Below the pieces are notes generated by a model, which saw only the letters and a program-made list of their open reading frames with translations, did no database searches and was not told the DNA's origin. Made by a program: the position numbers and the translations under genes. From Fennellomyces sp. T-0311 (Eukaryota; Mucoromycota; Mucoromycetes; Mucorales; Lichtheimiaceae), in contig JALLLT010000008.1 in NCBI GenBank assembly GCA_025266875.1, positions 310,001 through 374,000 on the forward strand: a stretch of 64,000 nucleotides of DNA. The letters run 5' to 3'. Shown here one piece after another: positions 49,476 through 61,671 of the stretch (within the stretch, counting starts at the first letter, position 1; each line of letters begins with the position of its first letter).

Positions 49476-51429
49476 TTAATAACGCTTCTCAAATATTATT
49501 TGAAGTTGTTTGGGCTGCAATGCCATAAATCCATCCATCACCAACCCGTTTTTGTGAATCGAATCTTTTGGCAAATGGAACTTGTATTGTCGTACTGTAG
49601 ACGTTTCGGTTTAGTAAAGTGGGTTGGCGAGGGTTTAGATGGTCACTTACGTAACATGGATAGAAAAACCAGGTGCTGGGTGATGGCTGATTTCATGCCC
49701 ACGCACAGACGCGCACCATTGCCGAACGGTATCCAAGGGAACCCTTCCAGTTGATCCGCCTCACCTCCGGCTGCAAAGCGATCAGGATCAAATGTCTCGG
49801 GATTTTTCCAGATCTTGGGATCGCAATGAATTTCGGTAACAGTAATGCCAATGCGGGTCCCCTTGGGAATAAATGTGCCCGCTATTTCTGTATCTCTTGC
49901 GGCAACACGGTTCGTGAGGTGCGTGACGGGTGTACTAAGACGCATAGCCTATACCCAAAGGCGTTTTTTTTTTCAATGGCATGTAACTTGAGACAGGAGC
50001 TCATCGATTTACCTCTTTGATAACTGTCGTTAGGAACGGCAGCTTTTTCATCTCTTCGAATGTGGGTTGAATATTTCCTTCATCGCCAAAGGCACGAATG
50101 ACTTCTTGACGCGCACGTTCTTGGATACCCTAAGCATGTCATTCGGTCAATAGATCTTGTTTTGTCAACTTGTCCGCACTAACCTGATGCGCAGCCAAAT
50201 AATAGATATTGTGCGCCATTGTTGCTGCGGTTGCATTATGTCCCACCAAAAAGAATGCAAAAACATTAGCCTACTGGATATGAGTTCAAAGATTTAGGTA
50301 CACGAATATGATTACTATGTTACCTGAAACTCTTCATCCGAAAGACAATCTTGTCCTTTCATGGACGATTCAATCATCAACGTAAGCAAATCCTTTTCGT
50401 GGTCCGGTACGCTACTCCTTTCGCCTCTGGCCATCGCTTCACGCTTTTGTCGAACCATACCATTGATCATATCTGCATACACCGTCATTTCTTGATGCGC
50501 CTTTCTGAGTTGGGGAAACAAAAATTTAAAATTTCGTTCCACGAACGGGAGTACAAAGTAAAATGGGGTTTGAAAGACATCGCTGATGCGGTCGAATCGC
50601 GAAACCCACTCACTTTGTTTGTCGTCCAATGTATTAAGCTCGTAGCCAAATATGGTCTTTCCCATAATATCCAATCCCCACCGTTGACTCAGATTATGTA
50701 CATCCATGGGCTTATCGGATTCGATCCAAGCAATCGCTTTTTCCGATACGGTTGCGTACACATTCATTGGCATGGCTCGATGGAATGCAGGATTTATAAC
50801 CTAAAATATTATTGAGCCGTTACTTTTTCATTGTTTTTTGTTTTTGTTTTTCTGACCTTGCGTTGACGTCTCCATTCGTTGCCAGATACAAAAAATATAT
50901 TGCAGGGAGAAAAGGCTCTTCCTGTCAATGTGTTTCGTCGGTTCACGGCTGTTTCATTTGACTTTGGAAATACATCTAAAAATTTTCATATGTATGAATA
51001 TATGCGTTTTTCTTGAGAAAAAAATATAATACTGAACCTGTTTTTGTCAAAACGAACTTTACATCGACTGGCCGAGTGAGACGTACGGACCAACCAGTGT
51101 TATCACAACGCTACATTCTGAAAGATTTAGCAAGAGTTTAAAGACTTTACGCATAAAATTACGAGATAAAGTCCGTTGGCACTGGACTTGACGGTTTCAG
51201 AAGCATAGGTTTCCTTGGCCACTTGTTCAACTGATTTGCGCATCACCATTGCCTTGAATAACATGAAGAAATTCATGTGTGGTATATGACGAAGAGAAGA
51301 TGGCGGGCGGAGGATCTTTTCATAGACGAGATAAATTGCCACTGTTATTGATCCCAGCAGGATCTTCTTGCGGTGTCCAGAACGCGCTACAGTAGATAAA
51401 GCGCTAATCACTGACTGAGTCAACGGCAT
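49476..51429 (-). CDS. Cytochrome P450, tandem paralogue A
   Basis: Eight exons (51429-51163, 51110-51038, 50975-50857, 50800-50324, 50270-50184, 50129-50013, 49948-49651, 49594-49476) encode about 518 aa. An N-terminal anchor helix (KKILLGSITVAIYLVYEKIL) is followed by PPSSLRHIP, WRRQRKVINPAFH (C helix), the I helix FLVGHNATAATMA, ExxR in TTVIKEAMRLSTP, FDPDRF and the haem loop PFGNGARLCVG (Cys about 462). ER-bound P450s use NADPH-P450 reductase; the substrate is unknown. The I helix has Asn where paralogues have Glu. It may belong to the CYP509-like Mucorales expansion, which I cannot verify. Confidence 0.92.
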
Positions 51430-54148
51430 GAGAATGCGATAGAATAATTGGCAACCTATTCAGAAGAGTGCAATTTATACTCGTTCTGAAGGGACGCATC
51501 TTAATACTCAGACATTACATCCGTATGCATCAACCATAATCTTATTCTGTTTCCTATCGCAAATAGTATCATCTGTATAAATAAAAGCAACTGGATTGCG
51601 GCTCGTTATCCTCATTTGACTTTTTTTTTTCAAACATGTCTTCTTCCAAAGCATCAACCATACTTTATGGACTAATTTTTAAGCATGCTGTCACTCTTGT
51701 TCTCGGTTCTTCTTGAAATATATAGAAAAAGAAACAAACATATGCTCCTATTTTTATGCACATATTTATCAATGGGCGCATATATCTAAACGATAATTTT
51801 TCATAGGTTTACGGCCAAGCTGTGACAGGGACCTGGTGTGTGGAACAAGTGGACAAGGCAACATATACGTACTTTGAAGGACGTATTGAAATAAGTGCGA
51901 CATTGCTACGGCTCTCGTACGTACATAGCTTTTTTTCTTGTTCAGGGTTTCGCTCAATACGTAATACTATTGATGGGCACAGTTGCTGGGCGTTTTTTGT
52001 TTGCAAAAAATTTCTGTTCGCATTTGGCACAGTTCTTGCATAAAGCAGCTATCGATGCTATAGAAAAAATACAAGATCTACTGAGCCGAGCAATGAAGAT
52101 AAATCAACTGGGCTTGCGTAGACGATAAAAAAACTACACTGTACGTGAAGGTATTTCCCTGTGAGAACAGCGAATTCATCATAAATTTGTTTGTAACGCC
52201 AGATGCAAGATGTGCATGAATTATATTCAAAATTGGCGTGAAATGGCCATGCTTGAAAAAGTACATGAACTTGCTTCTAGCAATATAAAGTTTTATGCTA
52301 CAGAATGTTGCCCAGATCATCCACGAACCTATAATACTGTGAACCCCGCTGATGTCAAATACCAAGCTATCGATCATTAATTATACGTTGTTGTAAAAGG
52401 AAATTGTTTGTATAAAAGAAAAAACTGTGTGGAACAGGGTCCACAATGTAGGTTGAAATAAGAGAAATAGAGGGGTGAGCTAACCAAATACAGATGTAAG
52501 CTCCAGATTTGGGCTTTGACAAGGTATGATCAAGATTCTTGAGGTCAAGTTAACTACTTTATTTCGTTTTATACAACAAGGGTATTTATATGCTTCTGTG
52601 AATAAACTGACTGTAGGTAAAACGGGTTGTGCCGGGAGGTACAATGTGAGATAAGTTGAAAGTACAACTAGTAAACGATTCGAGCGTGGAAGAAGATAAC
52701 TGGGGGTGTAGATGCACCATATAATAGAATAGAGGTCAAACACGAATGTCAAGTGCGTGCCGAAAAAGGAAATAGTAGCATAAGCGGAAAGGGAGCGAGA
52801 AATTACGTTACGACGTAAACAGAATCAGCTGTCGATACTGACCGTCATTTTATGGCAACAGTTATACAAAGCGTGTCATAACTACAGTGTGATTATGTGA
52901 CTGACGAGGCACGGTGACCTTGGTACTCCTGCGAAGTAAGGTTACAAGGATTTGATTTACTTTTTGTATTGTTATGCCGTATCTCTATTGATTCAGACAC
53001 AACTGAAAATTGATAAGAATAGCTTGACTTAATGAGTTTTTCGTATAATTTCTAAACACAGGCTAGTAACTTAAAAGATTAGATAAATTGACCGCAGAAG
53101 TTCTTGAGCTTGGACTTATAATGGATTGCCACTGCAGTAGTATCTTGACAAGAAAACTAGATAGGTCTCAAAAGAGAAAAGGCTAAAGTTAAATTAGCAG
53201 GAAAGAACTGTATTTATTGAAAATGGGAACGCTCTATTCACATATATCTTCCTATATTCATAGCTATATATTTCTAGAATCTAAAGCTATTCGGGATAAT
53301 TACACTAAGGAGGAACAATTAGCTGTTCTGATAAAGATCTTTTTCTGGACAAGGTCTGGTATTCTGAACGAAGATTCGTTTCTGGATTATTATTCGCTTC
53401 TGAGTAATTTTAGGCTTATACGAACCAATAAGATTTTACCATTCTAGGTGACCTTAACAGATTATAGTTTTCCAGAACCAGAAGTAGCGTAACAGTATAG
53501 ATGCTACACGTTATGGTAATAAGAACTTGCTGTTACACGTAAGGATCTGTATGAATCTGGGTCCATTATACAATTAGAAGTAATAGAAGTGGAAAGATGA
53601 GCTCACCGACTATGATAGATAATCATACTGGTGCATTACAGTTAACCGGTTTATTTCAATTGTTAGTGCTAGGGTACTTTTTTTGCAAAAAAAAAAAATA
53701 CTGCTGAGGTACTGTTACTGGTATGAAAAACGTACATAATTTCGCAATGGTGTGCATAACGACGTTGACAAAATGTTAAACAAGATGCATATCACGATGA
53801 AAAGATAGATCAAAAGATGTGTAATATCAGCTTAGGAAAAAGATCGTACGAAGGGTTCAAGGGGGGGCAGAAAGTTTTGACTTTAGCAATGATGCATTCA
53901 GCGGTAGGAAAATATATCACATAAAAAGGAGATAATGTATTCTACTTTCGGTATACTTTCTTCGGCTTAGTTTGGGACCTTAAATCTTCACGCAAGTTTA
54001 GCTTGGGCATAGTGTGCAGCCATTATGTCTGGCCATTAGCCTTTGATTTTAAAGAGTAACATCGATGACTTATGCTATTTTCCATGTTATTTGTAAAATG
54101 TCACAGTTTAAAAAGATATAGCTCGTTGTATCGTTAGTAAAATGTCAA
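51430..54148. other. AT-rich spacer between P450 A and B
   Basis: About 2.7 kb with no recognisable gene. It includes the promoter side of paralogue A and the 3' flank of B. A 76-codon frame at 53217-53447 has no family similarity that I can see. A 13-A run lies near 53687. Confidence 0.5.
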
Positions 54149-56119
54149 TCAATAACGCTTCTCAAAAATTATTTGAATATCTTTAGGTCGCATGACCATG
54201 TATCCTTCGGCCACCAAGCCATTCTTGTGGATTGAATCTTCCGGTAAGCTCAACTTATGCTTTCGTACTATAAATTATTCGCAGTTAGTCATCAATAACT
54301 CGATTTAAACTTTGTACCGTCAGATAACTTACATAACATTGACAGGAAGACCAGTTTCTGTGTCATGGTTGACTTCATACCGATGCATGCGCGCGCTCCA
54401 CCATTTCCGAACGGAGTCCAGGGGAGCCCATCCAATTGGTCGGCTTCACTGCCAGCAGCAAAACGGTCGGGATTAAATGTATCTGGGTCTTTCCATGTCT
54501 CGGGATTGCGGTGAACTTCAGGAAACGTGAGACCCACATGAGTGCCTTTCGGAATAAATGTGCCTGCAATTTCCGTATCTCTTGTTGCAATACGGTCAGC
54601 CAAATGTGTAATTGGTGTACTGAGGCGCAAAGTCTATGTAATGTTTCAGTGAATGGGTAAAAAAACACGTTGATGTAAAACGTTACCTCCTTAATGATTG
54701 ACGTTATATAGGGCAGGTTTTTGGTGTCTTCAAATGTTGGCTGAATGTCGTAACCATCGCCAAAGACATGAATAGCTTCCTCGCGAGCACGTTGTTGAAT
54801 TTCCTATATGCTGATGACTTAGCAACTAGACTATTTTACATCCATGATGCATACCTGGTTTGCAGCCAAGTAGTACAGGATATATGCCATTGTCGACGAC
54901 GTTGCTTCGTGGCCAACCAAAAAGAATACGAAAATGTTGGCCTAACAAATAATTATTTTTAGTTGAAGTTAGAGTTTTGGTGCCCCCGTTCCTTGATTGC
55001 GTACCTGAAATTCTTCATCCGAGAAATATTCCTGTCCTTTCATGGAAGCTTCAATCATCAGTGTAAGCAGATCCTTTTCATGCTCTGGTATGTTACTCGT
55101 TTCCCCTCTCATTATAGCTTCACGCTTCCGCCGAACAATGTCGTTAATCATGTTTGCATATACTGTCATTTCTTGATGTGCTTTGTTGAGCTGGGGGAAC
55201 ATGAATTTAAAGTGTCGTTCGATAAATGGCATAACAAAATAAACCGGGTTCTGAACGACCTCAACAATTCTTTCAAACCGCAAGATCCATTCACTTTGCT
55301 TGTCCCCTAGTGTATCAAAATTGAAGTCAAATATGGTCTTTCCCATAGCATCCAACGCCCATCGATGGCTCAAGTCATGTACTTCGGTTGCCGCGTTGAG
55401 ATTAATGATATCGATTGCTTTTTGTGATACGCTTGCAAACACTTTCATAGGCATGGCTTGATGAAATGCAGGATTCACAATCTGAACAAACTCGTATCAA
55501 CATCTTCCACCACCTGCATAAGTGCTACTACGTACCTTGCGATGCCTTTTCCATTCATCACCAACGGCATAAAGTATATTGGATGCAATAAAAGCTCTCC
55601 CTGATAAGGTACCCTTCCGCGTTCGCTTTGATCCAGATGATTTTGGAAATAATTCTATACGCTCATTAATAATCCCGCTAAATCCATTTTTGTTTTAAAA
55701 AAAAGAGCAGCAAACCTCTCCGCGTCATTACGAACTTTACATCTTGTGGTCGAGTGATACGTACTGACCAACAAACATTGTCTCGACGCTATACAAAGAA
55801 ATAGTTTAGGAGAAGTATTGAATAGGTGCTTGCCACTTACAAGATAAATTCCAGTACCATTTGATTGGAAAACATCGGAGGTATAGACTTCTTCTAGCAC
55901 CTGATCGACAGACTTGCGCATCACCAACGCTTTGAACAACATGAAGAAATTCAAATGAGGTATATGACGAAGCGAAGGTGGCGGTTGGAGGATCTTTTCA
56001 TAAACAAGATAGAGCGCAAATGATATTGATCCCACTACAATGGTATGACGTCCTAATGGTGTACGTGCTGTTGTGACAGCATTTCTCAAAATGCTGGTGG
56101 CGGATGTGAGTATTCCCAT
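54149..56119 (-). CDS. Cytochrome P450, tandem paralogue B
   Basis: Eight exons (56119-55841, 55788-55716, 55654-55536, 55481-55005, 54941-54855, 54803-54687, 54633-54333, 54267-54149) give about 523 aa, with splice positions and phases equal to paralogues A and C. Anchor helix HTIVVGSISFALYLVYEKIL; PPPSLRHIPHLNFF; C helix WKRHRKIVNPAFHQ; I helix FLVGHEATSSTMA; ExxR in TSIIKETLRLSTP; FNPDRF; haem loop PFGNGGARACIG, one Gly longer than the F-x2-G-x-R-x-C-x-G consensus. The start at 56119 aligns with the other copies; an upstream ATG at 56155 would add 12 residues. Substrate unknown. Confidence 0.92.
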
Positions 56120-56525
56120 GACGATAAAAAAAAATGGATTCCCATGCACAGCCATTGTGTTTTATATCCGTGTATAAAGTTTACTGCATACTCAGCCATG
56201 CATACGTATGTATTAGATCTCTCCATAGTCCTTAGTATGACCAGCTTTAGTTAACCACACTACTGTTATATTTAGCCGTCACTCCCTAATCTTCATGAGA
56301 TGCCTTTCTGAAGCCTATCTCCATACGTAATACAAATACGCAGAAAGATTTTTGAATATCATTTCCTAGAATATCATAAAATATCTTAAATACTCAATTA
56401 TTGGTTTGCCACTATCGCCACCTCCCCTCCTGATGTCTATAAAATCGTCAGGCAGGCATGATTGCGTAAGCTCCTAATTTTTCATGCACGTGGAGTTTTA
56501 TTATTGATTACGAGCGCATCATCGA

Positions 56526-56647
56526 CTGAATGACCCCTACGCTGCGCTTCGGGTCATTCGCAGTGAGCCGGATCTTCACCTAACCTTTATGCCAGATTCG
56601 CTTCGCTCGACTGATTGATCCCCTACGCTTCGCTCCGGGTCAATCAA
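56526..56647. repeat. Tandem pair of related hairpin elements
   Basis: Hairpin 1 pairs GAATGACCC (56528-56536) with GGGTCATTC (56551-56559). Hairpin 2 pairs TGATTGA-CCC (56612-56622, one bulged T) with GGGTCAATCA (56637-56646). Both have 14-nt loops of nearly the same sequence (CTACGCTGCGCTTC and CTACGCTTCGCTCC) and share a CGACTGA flank, so they are diverged copies of one unit. They lie 150-270 bp beyond the end of the Helitron remnant. Mobile-element terminus or organelle-type GC cluster are both possible. Confidence 0.7.
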
Positions 56648-56794
56648 TAGGGAACCGAGTCTGCCACCTTAAACCCTATGGTCATAGTTATATTACTTTA
56701 CCTATGCTATTATATCCTAAACCCTAAGTATCCTAATCTATTGGGCAACGAAAGAAGGACATAAATTTACGGTTGAACACCTATAAAGCTGTTT

Positions 56795-57568
56795 TCGCTT
56801 AATCAGAAACACACTTGTAACTTTCAAAAACGCCAGTGCGTCTGTCAACTTGCTGCTCAGTAGTATTGATAAGGTATATTTGCGCGAAACTGTGAGGCGC
56901 ATTCTCTTCAGATAGCAACGGACCGATAGAATGATACGTTCCACCTTGAATGTGGAACGTATATACACCACCTTGAGCATTGGTGTATCTATGGTCAACA
57001 GTTGCACCAAGGGAAGCAAATACAAAGGCGGAACTGCACTTGCGAATGGCCTCACGAAAGTCTTTACTGTATCGATCTAAACCATTGAGCAAGTTTAGCA
57101 GTGGTTGAGGTTGCGGGAACAGGGTGAAGGTCGACAATCCAGCTACAACAGCAGACTTGAAAAGCATGACCATCTGCGCCGTATGTGCTATGGCTCTCTC
57201 AGGGCCAAACACGCGCACCACATGCATCACACTGTGCATCCATAGGTGGCAGCACATGTCTTTGGTGTTTCGGTGTATTCTTATCATCAACAACATTGGA
57301 ACCTGTGACAACGGTAGCCGCAAATTGACTGTGGTACGCAGCCGGCGGTCGAGGTCCATTTGGAAGACTGCCTCTACCACGACCTCCACGTCCACCCGTC
57401 GATTCTTGTCGAGGATGGCATCCAGGGCCTGTACAGTGAATGCGCGGGCGTCCAGGATCTCTACGGTGAGCACGCGGTCTACCTCCTCCATTACCGTGTC
57501 TGGTATCAAAGATCGAGAACGATCTCTGAAGCATTACGGTTCCGCTTTTTCATTAGCTTTGAGGACAT
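56795..57568 (-). pseudogene. Decayed Helitron-type Rep/helicase fragment
   Basis: Pieces of the region just upstream of the Helitron Rep domain are split between frames. One frame (57534-57199) ends in LPPMDAQCDACGARVW; another (to 56799) has PLLNLLNGL, FREAIRKCSSAFVFASLGAT, GVYTFHIQGGTYHSIGPLL and SFAQIYLINT, matching the conserved FAFTSLG and the Y.FRI.G..YH..G motifs of Helitron proteins. Frame changes around 57205 and 57120, and the absence of the HUH endonuclease and helicase motifs, indicate an inactive 5' fragment. A short possible start (MSSKLMKKRNRNASE) is at 57568 in a further frame. Confidence 0.7.
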
Positions 57569-59701
57569 TTTGGAAGACAGACGAGATCTCACATTGTAAG
57601 GTAGGAAAATGTGCTCTGAGAACTCGGTAGCGATACGATCAGAGCCATTTTCATGACTCATGTTAAAGAAGTATATGTGCAAGATACTTCCAGGATTTAA
57701 AAAAACAGCATCATGTATTCCAAATAAGGAAGGAGGTTTCGTTAATAATTTCGTTAGTATTTCATTATAGTTTCGGGGCTATTCTTCTGGAGTTACTATT
57801 ATATTATAGATGTAGCGCCTGTCATTGTGGCAAATATCTGCAACCATTCGCAGCTGTATATCGATTAGCTAAAGTATAGTATTTCCCAGTACAAAACATG
57901 CCCGAACCGATATCTCAGATGCGACGTTTATGCTAGGTAATGCCGTACAGTACATATATCAACATCTGTTACAAAGAATTTGCAGTGAACTTTTTCATGG
58001 GATCCGCGGCTAACGTTGTGATTATCTTGCAAACTGGTATACACTCCTTGTTTACTCCCTGAACGTAAAGCTTTACAGATTGAAAATCTAAACGTGGTAC
58101 AACAACGATGATCGTGATCCCCACCTCCTCCTAAAAAAATTCACCCCCGATAACGAGAACTTATTTCTGACATTAGTCCCATGGTCTCGGGCGTTTAAAA
58201 AATCTGTCTTTGCTTCCTCGACTATTGTCAACCGTCGGTAACGCCAGCAAATTAACGGTGCACCTCTTGCTCCGTGAACGAGGGTATAGCAGGTCGTGGA
58301 AAATGGGCTACTCCCTTAATTATTCTCGGGAATAGAAGTGGATACTATTATCAAGTCGGTTTGTTCTGCATAGATTAGCATATGCTAGAGAACGAAACTA
58401 AATACCAGGAGCGGATGTAGTACATTATGCATGCCGATGTATGCTTCTTATGCAAAAAACGAAAACGTGATGAACGGAGCGGGAACTGGCATTCAGATGG
58501 CGCAGCGTGACTCTGCGTAACAACATCTGCCGTTTAAGTGACTTAAAGTAGACAAAACTAATGTAGGATATGATATTCCAGACTTCATTACATCATATCA
58601 GTTATTTACAATAAAATACCAGTTACGTAAACTACAGACACTATAATGTTTAGCACGCTGGGTGCGTAATTGGACATTCAAAGGAATTATCAGTAAGACA
58701 TTTTTTGGCACCAGTGAGATTATCATGTGCGGTGGGTCGCATGAAGCTATAACATAGATGCGAAGGTATGCGGAAATTATGAAGATCCACCACTCTTTTT
58801 TTCGTATCGTAGAGCATTAATAGCAATATCACATCGCCGAGCACTACATACGATACTGTCAGACACTGAATATCATGACCGCGAAAGAAGTGCTTAAACA
58901 GAAAGGTAAGGATATGAAACGAAAATGTTCTGATATGGATAGTATCAACTTTTCACTTATTTAAACATTTTGGAGGATCTGCAAAAAGGGTGTAGCATAT
59001 AAAACCCATGTAAAGTTCAAAAGAATGTAGTTAGTTGAAACAAGTGCTGCTTGTTTTTTTTGCCGTGATGTTTAATGCAACGAGCCTCAGGGACACTGTT
59101 GTAGTACACAATAGTACAAAGCTACCATATTAAGACACGACGCTAACAAGGGGTGTCTCTGTTGTAAAGCTCTGAAGATAAAAGGAAATAAAAGGCAAGT
59201 TACGGGAGTGTGTTAGTATAATATGTGTCGTGGCTGACATGATAATTCGCATAAAGATGAATCCGGATAAGCATAAGTTCGGATAAAAATATGGAAGTGA
59301 AGCAATCAGAGTGAAGAGTGACACTCAGTGAAATATCACTAGATGACAAATGTACCTTCAATAACTAGAAGATGCTAGAAGGACAGTCAAAGATGTTGAA
59401 AGAGTAATTCTTGTAGGAGAGTGAACGGTAGTTCACAAAGATAAGTTCAAGAATAAAAAAAGGATTTGTAGATTGGATAAGTTAACAAATATAATAGATC
59501 TTATCACTTTGCTTTATTCAGATCAAAAAGATATCAAGGCTTTGCCTAATGCATATGTGTAAACAATGAGTATAAGTTAACTGCTTATTCGCTCTGCAAA
59601 GTCGCTTTATTTATACTTGTTTGTAGGTTACATATTGATTAAGAAATCACAATAAAAATAAATAGAAGATAAAGATAACCAGTGGTTATGAATACTGTTT
59701 T
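57569..59701. other. AT-rich spacer between Helitron remnant and P450 C
   Basis: About 2.1 kb with scattered short frames only and no recognised gene or RNA. The complementary spacer 56120-56525, between P450 B and the hairpins, is likewise empty apart from the presumed P450 B promoter. Confidence 0.45.
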
Positions 59702-61671
59702 TCAGTAGCGTTTCTGAAATGTCAGCTGAAGGTTTTTGGGTCGCATCGCAACATAGCCATCGGTAACCACACCGTTTTTGTGGATTGAATCTTCTGGTAG
59801 GTACCATTTGTACTTCCTTACTACACATTTACAATACATTTACAACCTCCGTATACTCGCATAGATAATTTGAAAGCTTACATAACATCGATAGAAAGAC
59901 CCGTTGCTGTGTCATACTTGACTTCATACCGGTGCATGCCCGTGCTCCGCCGTTTCCAAATGGAGTCCACGGAAGACCATCCAATTGATCAATTTCACCA
60001 CCGGGAGCAAAACGTTCAGGATCAAATATATCAGGATTTTTCCAAACCTTGGGGTTGTGATGGAGCTCATATACAGTCAAACCAACATGAGTACCTTTAG
60101 GAATAAATGTCCCAGCTATTTCAGTATCTTCAGTAGCAACACGGTCAGTGAAGGTGGTTATAGGCGGATTAATACGCAAAGTCTACTCATGTGTTTAATA
60201 TTACAATAGTAAGTAACAGAGATTCATACTATGTACCGCTACCTCTTTGATAATCATCGTTATGTACGGCAAGTTTTGGGTTTCATGAAACGTTGGATGA
60301 ATATCGTAGCCATCTCCAAAGACGTTGATTGCTTCTTCACGAGCACGCTGTTGAATTTCCTTATATTTTCATTAGTTTGTATATTTATTATTAAATTTAC
60401 TTTTTAAGATACATACTTGATTCACAGCCAAGTAATAGAAGATGAAGGATATAGTCGCTGAGGTCGTTTCATGTCCCACCAAAAAGGATGCAAAAACGTT
60501 TGCCTGAACAAAAATTTTAATCACGCTCGTGAGTATTTCATTGCCCAATAGTACCTGGAATTCTTCATCTGAAAAATGTTCGTTTCCTTGCATAGATGCT
60601 TCAATCATCAAGGTCAGCAAATCTTTTTCTTGATTTTCCACGTCGTTCAGATTCTGGGTCATCATGGCTTTACGCTTTTGTCGGACAACTTCATTGATCA
60701 TATCAGCATATACTGTCATTTCCTGATGAGCCTTTGCGAGTTCTGGGATAAACGACTTGAGATTGCGTTCGACGAAAGGAATTACAAAATAGACTGGATT
60801 CTGAACAACGTGAGCAATTCGTTCGAATCGTACTACCCATTCACTTTGGTCGTCAACCAATGTGCCCAAACTGCAACCAAAGATGGTCTTTCCCATAACT
60901 TCCAATGCCCATCGATGGCTTAAGTTATACCAATCTGTTAGTTTATCAGTTTCAATGATATCGATTGCTTGCTGCGATACGGTCGTAAAAACTTTCATAG
61001 GCATCGCTTGATGAAATGCAGGGTTCATGATCTACAATTTATGTTCAAAAGCGTCTCTATTTCATTCGTACATATGATCGCCGTACCTTTCGGTGTCTTT
61101 TCCACTCGTCACCAACGGAATAAAGTATATTGGATGCTATTAGAGCTCTTCCTGCCAAGGTACCCTTTCGATTGGTCCTCGACCCAACTGATTTTTGAAA
61201 CAAATCTATGTGTTCCATCGAATAAGAAAAAGGCTATGACACTTCTAGCATAATATCAAACCTCCACTCGACATGAAGGACTTTACATCTTCAGGAAGGG
61301 TTACACGTACAGACCAGCCAAGATTATCACGGCGCTTTAATAGATCAGAACAGTTAGCAGAAAGAATACATGTATAAGTAGCTCTAAAAACTTACGAGAT
61401 AAAGTCCGCTTATACTAGATCGCACAACATCTTTGGCATGGACTTCTTTGGTAAACTGATTAATGGATTTACGCATTACCAAGGCATTGAATAAAGTGAA
61501 GAAATTCAGATGCGGTATATGGCGAAGAGAAGGCGGTGGTCTAAGGACCTTCTCATAGACAATGTAAAGCGTGGCAGATATGGACCCAAGGAGGACGATA
61601 TATGATCCAAAAGTGGATCGTGTTGTAAATGTGTTTACCAAAATTCTGATAGCTGACTTGATCAATGGCAT
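59702..61671 (-). CDS. Cytochrome P450, tandem paralogue C
   Basis: Eight exons (61671-61396, 61334-61262, 61205-61087, 61031-60555, 60503-60417, 60359-60243, 60182-59882, 59820-59702) give about 522 aa. Internal exons of 73, 119, 477, 87 and 117 nt are identical in length to those of A and B. Anchor helix SYIVLLGSISATLYIVYEKV; PPPSLRHIPHLNFF; C helix WKRHRKIMNPAFHQ; I helix FLVGHETTSATIS, with the canonical acid and Thr; ExxR in TMIIKETLRINPP; FDPERF; haem loop PFGNGGARACTG, with the extra Gly and Thr before the last Gly. Substrate unknown. Confidence 0.92.

Noticed and set aside
53217..53447. 76-codon frame in the P450 A-B spacer
   Set aside because: AT-rich, no domain, no promoter or splice context; likely chance.
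56671..56735. AAACCCTA-like words suggesting an interstitial telomere
   Set aside because: Only two degenerate copies separated by unrelated sequence; no array.
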